A DNA stretch of 64,000 nt from Psoroptes ovis (Eukaryota; Arthropoda; Arachnida; Sarcoptiformes; Psoroptidae), in the NCBI GenBank assembly GCA_002943765.1, contig PQWQ01000011.1, positions 248,001-312,000 on the forward strand, read 5' to 3'. The translations under genes were made by a program, and so were the position numbers. Below, in pieces: positions 60,810 to 64,000 of this stretch (the first letter of the stretch is position 1; every line of letters begins with the position of its first letter). The notes beneath the pieces were generated by a model. That model did not search any database and was not told the origin of the DNA. It saw only the letters and a list, made by a program, of their open reading frames with translations.

Positions 60810-62695
60810 TTAAAGTTTATAGGTGACCGATGTATTTGATAATGCATTGAATATGAATGTATTATCAATCGGTACAAATTGACCAGTAATTATTTTGATT
60901 GCTTCTTGTGCGGCACAGCCACCGATGAATGCACTGATTGAATGTAATTCACATCCACCATAACGGCAACTTTTTAATGAATCAATAAATTAGGATTTGA
61001 TGAATTGAATTTTTAATTGAATGAAACTTACATTTCATGAACGAGATCATCTTTAATGACAATATTACAGCCAGATTCAAGACAAAATTCTTTGAATTCT
61101 TTCTGTTTGTATAAAAAAATAATCAAATAAAAGGAATCAAGGCAAAAATGATAATCATTACTCAATAGGTTTTAATTTGTTTACCTTTAATTCTGAAATA
61201 TCAACTTCATCACTATTTTGTCCAGGATATCGACGATGTTTTGTATAGAAACGATCGACTAAACGCATTAAAATATAGAAAAACAATTCATCCGAATCGG
61301 ATTCTTCTTCATCATTTTGTGACCGTTGTGTAATTAAATTACGTAATTGTTTGCTATGTATTTCTTCATACATTGGACTGGTACGTATTATTCTTAAATG
61401 TTGTAAATTTTTACAAAATAATTGTACATCAGAATCAGTGATTGTTGAACATTTATATTTGTCTTGTATTATTTTCGATAAACATTGTGCATCTTCTTTG
61501 GCTTTCGTTTTATATATTTTTTGCAAGCTAATAAATTGTTCTGAACCTGAATTCATATCAGGTATACTTCCTTTCAATGGCAGACAATCATAACGTTCGA
61601 TAAATTCATTCAATGCTTTTAACATTATCCAAAAATTATAATTGAATGATTTTTTATTCTTCAAAGTAATTGGATCTAAAATTTTTGATTCATTCAATAA
61701 TTGTTGTAAATTTGGAGATATTTTCGGTGAATTATTGAATATTTTATTCACCATTTTACATGCTTCATCGAAATTTTCCAGATCCATACGAACATTATTC
61801 ATTTTTGAATCATCAATTTGTATATCTTGTAGTTTTGACGCTTCATCTTTGATCATCGAGATTAATGAGCATTTTTCACGATAATTTTTAGGATAATCGT
61901 TATCTGACTTTTGAAATTGTTCACGCCATTTCAATAGATTTTTATAAATGATTATAATTGAGGGTATACGACTTAATTCTTGTCTTGTCATAGTTTCGAA
62001 AGGTGGAATTGATTCAAAATAATCATTCAATTCCTTGAATAATTCTGTTAATCTGAGATCTTCGAGTGAATTATCTGGATGTGGTTCAATAACACAATGT
62101 TCTTGTATTTGTAATCTTATGTAACCAAGAAATCCAATAGATTTGACCACCAGTAATGGTATGTTCAATGACCACATTTCTTGACTTAAGCGATTCAACG
62201 AACGCTCATCACGTATACCACAAGCAATGACTATGGTGAAATTTTTGAAATAATTGGCATCTTTGTCTAATAATGTTTCAAAATTTTCTTGTAGATAATC
62301 TCCTTTTTTAACATCTTCATTCATTTCAAGTAGGAAAGTGGCAGCTACTTTAGCTCTAGATCGACCAATAGAGCCATCAGCTGACAGAAAAAAATTACTA
62401 TCAGCATCATCCTCAGTAATTATTTGATCATCAATAATTGTAAATGCACGTATTCCTGGTAATACTAAATTCTTCAATATTTCTGTACCGACAACATTTG
62501 CATTTATTAAACAAACATGCGATGTTTCTAATGCTTGTTGTCCATTTTCACCCCATAATCTATAGTGAAAACCAATTAGAATCAATAATACAATTGATTA
62601 CATACAAATGATTTGTTTTACCTGATTTGACGATCATAACGTTTACTTTTTTCATTTTCTGGTGATTTAGGACTAGGTGTATGTATTGAAGTCAT
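60810..62695 (-). CDS. NAE1: NEDD8-activating enzyme E1 regulatory subunit (APPBP1/NAE1)
   Basis: Exons (minus order): 62695-62622, 62559-61185, 61102-61032, 60969-60810, giving 559 aa (human 534). It pairs with UBA3 to activate NEDD8 for cullin neddylation. Motifs are YDRQIRLWGENGQQALETSH at the N-terminus, VCLINANVVGTEILKNLVLPGI (Rossmann-like half, lacking catalytic residues as expected), FTIIDDQ, PLLVVKSIGFLGYIRL, EHCVIEPHPDNSLEDLRL and SDELFFYILMRLVDRFY. The C-terminus carries CRYGGCELHSISAFIGGCAAQEAIKIIT and ends SNTSVTYKL. The residue range 205-330 is more diverged and Asn/Lys-rich. Its start lies about 170 bp downstream of the epimerase stop, same strand. Confidence 0.95.
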
Positions 62696-62862
62696 GGATT
62701 TTTATCAAAATTTATGATCAAGTTATCAGATATTATGATAAAATTACGAAATTCTAAAGATTATTATTTTGAAAATTTATTAGCAAAACACAAAATATTT
62801 ATTCATTTTTAGAAAAATTCAAAAATGACAGTACAAAATTTTTTCCGCGAAAAAAAATTAAT

Positions 62863-63879
62863 TCAAATATTTTTGGACAAATTAATTTCAGCTATCGACA
62901 TTTGTGGTATTGTTTTCAATAATTCTTCGACACCTTTTTCAATTGTGATCGTTGATCGAAAACCAAGACGTTTAATTTTTTCATATGAAACTTCATAATC
63001 ACGTTTATCTTTATCTTGTCCATTCGTCGATAAACGTATTGAACATGGAAATGGCATATGTTCAATGATTTTTTGTGCAGCCATTTTCTTGGTCATATTC
63101 ATTGATTCATCACCAACATTGAATATTTGTCCGCTCATTTTTGTATAATGTGTAATTGCAAAACAAAATGCTTTTGCCGCATCACGTACATGTAAAAATG
63201 TGCGGCGAAAATTTGATTCATACAAAATTATTTCATGTTCATTTAATAATGTTTGTGTTATATTATTGATTAATAAATCTAAACGCATACGTTGTGAAAC
63301 ACCAAATAATGTTGCTAAACGTAAACAAACACCATTTTTCGAAAGTATCATCTGTTCACATATGGATTTAGTTTTTCCATATAGTGTCAAGGGACAGATT
63401 GGTGTGTCTTCAGTGCATAAACCATCAATGGCACCATAACAAGAACCAGTGGATGCAAAAATTAATTTTTGATTCGATCTGATTGATTCAACTAAATTGG
63501 CCGTACCAATTTCATTCACTTGTATTGCTAAGTCTTGATTTTGATCACAAGCAGGATAACCGACGATTGCTGCTAAATGTATTACTGTTGTGATTGTTGT
63601 ATCAGCTAATGCCGAATGTAACTCTTCTTTATTGCATATATCTCCTTTGATAATTTTGAGATTCGGATTTGAAATAATCGATAATAATGGTGAAATACCA
63701 TAAATGAATTGATCGAATACAGTGACCATGTAATTACTTTGTAATAATTGCGGTATCAATGATGATCCAATATAACCTGCACCGCCAGTAACAAATACAT
63801 GTTCATTTGTTGATAGTTTTGCAAATCCATTAACGCCATCGATATCATTGTTTTTATTGATTTCAGTTAATTCAGGCAT
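62863..63879 (-). CDS. NAD-dependent epimerase/dehydratase (extended SDR)
   Basis: A single exon of 338 aa. The Rossmann dinucleotide site is TGGAGYIGSS (31-40), the adenine-ribose Asp is in VTVFDQF, GDICN contacts adenine, and HLAAIVG follows strand 4. Catalytic residues are Ser/Thr in FASTGSCYG (143-144), Tyr167 and Lys171 in LYGKTKS. A substrate-binding domain follows, with RRTFLHVRDAAKAFCFAI and FNVGD. These are the marks of nucleotide-sugar epimerases/dehydratases of the GalE/RmlB type; the substrate is not identifiable. It differs from typical animal GALE. Lack of introns, when nearly all neighbours are split, and the bacterial-looking motif set make horizontal origin possible but not shown; its AT-rich codon use is like its neighbours. 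Confidence 0.85.
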   Translation of the reverse strand: MPELTEINKNNDIDGVNGFAKLSTNEHVFVTGGAGYIGSSLIPQLLQSNYMVTVFDQFIYGISPLLSIISNPNLKIIKGDICNKEELHSALADTTITTVIHLAAIVGYPACDQNQDLAIQVNEIGTANLVESIRSNQKLIFASTGSCYGAIDGLCTEDTPICPLTLYGKTKSICEQMILSKNGVCLRLATLFGVSQRMRLDLLINNITQTLLNEHEIILYESNFRRTFLHVRDAAKAFCFAITHYTKMSGQIFNVGDESMNMTKKMAAQKIIEHMPFPCSIRLSTNGQDKDKRDYEVSYEKIKRLGFRSTITIEKGVEELLKTIPQMSIAEINLSKNI

Positions 63880-64000
63880 ATTTCACATTCAAAATTAGAA
63901 TTTCAATCAAAAACTAATCAAATTCAATTCAGTTTTTCTTCAAAGAGACACTCTTAGAAAGAAAATGAAAATACTGAATCATACATCACGAATAAATGAA

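Overview
The window is nuclear DNA from a small-genome arthropod, most likely an acariform mite of the dust-mite or scabies-mite type. It is strongly AT-rich, most introns are only about 50-75 bp with GT...AG borders, genes are densely packed, and Asn/Ser/Gln/Asp homopolymers are common. The encoded proteins are animal ones, and an arthropod-type ABCH transporter is present. The species assignment is inference.

Layout. 0-2 kb: last exon of a PP2A B'' regulatory subunit, a GC-richer two-hairpin island, and an orphan acidic exon, all on + or unstranded. 2.1-6.2 kb: a five-exon ABCH transporter (-). 6.2-20.6 kb: about 14 kb with no convincing gene. 20.6-28.7 kb: a minus-strand run of pyruvate kinase, choline/ethanolamine kinase, Ral GTPase and an LDAH-type hydrolase. 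29.0-31.3 kb (+): an RGS12/14/loco-like protein and a C18orf21-like zinc-ribbon protein. 31.4-40.9 kb: an accessory island. It holds a diverged tandem array of tiny minus-strand exons, a one-Ig-domain membrane protein (+), a 915-residue transposase-like protein with a C2H2 finger and 33-bp repeats (-), and an orphan envelope/F-like fusion glycoprotein (+) sharing a short divergent promoter with the transposase-like gene. 41.3-47.8 kb: a DUF2828 protein (+), PSMD13/Rpn9 (-), a reduced filamin-like protein (-) and PDCD5 (+). 47.8-59.5 kb: a complete hAT-type MITE with a perfect 8-bp target duplication, then a 14-exon CMIP gene (+) with a 4.9-kb first intron. 60.8-63.9 kb: NAE1 (-) and a single-exon NAD-dependent epimerase (-).

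Most genes are unlinked housekeeping functions: glycolysis, phosphatidylcholine synthesis, small-GTPase and G-protein signalling, proteasome, neddylation, phosphatase control. The exception is the 31.4-40.9 kb island. Its content (envelope-like glycoprotein, transposase-like gene, fast-evolving micro-exons, secreted/membrane Ig protein) looks like mobile-element-derived or lineage-specific material inserted between conserved genes. That island and the structured RNA-like segment near 0.9 kb are the best candidates for something undescribed. All exon joins were derived by eye from splice-site consensus plus reading-frame continuity; none is confirmed by transcripts.
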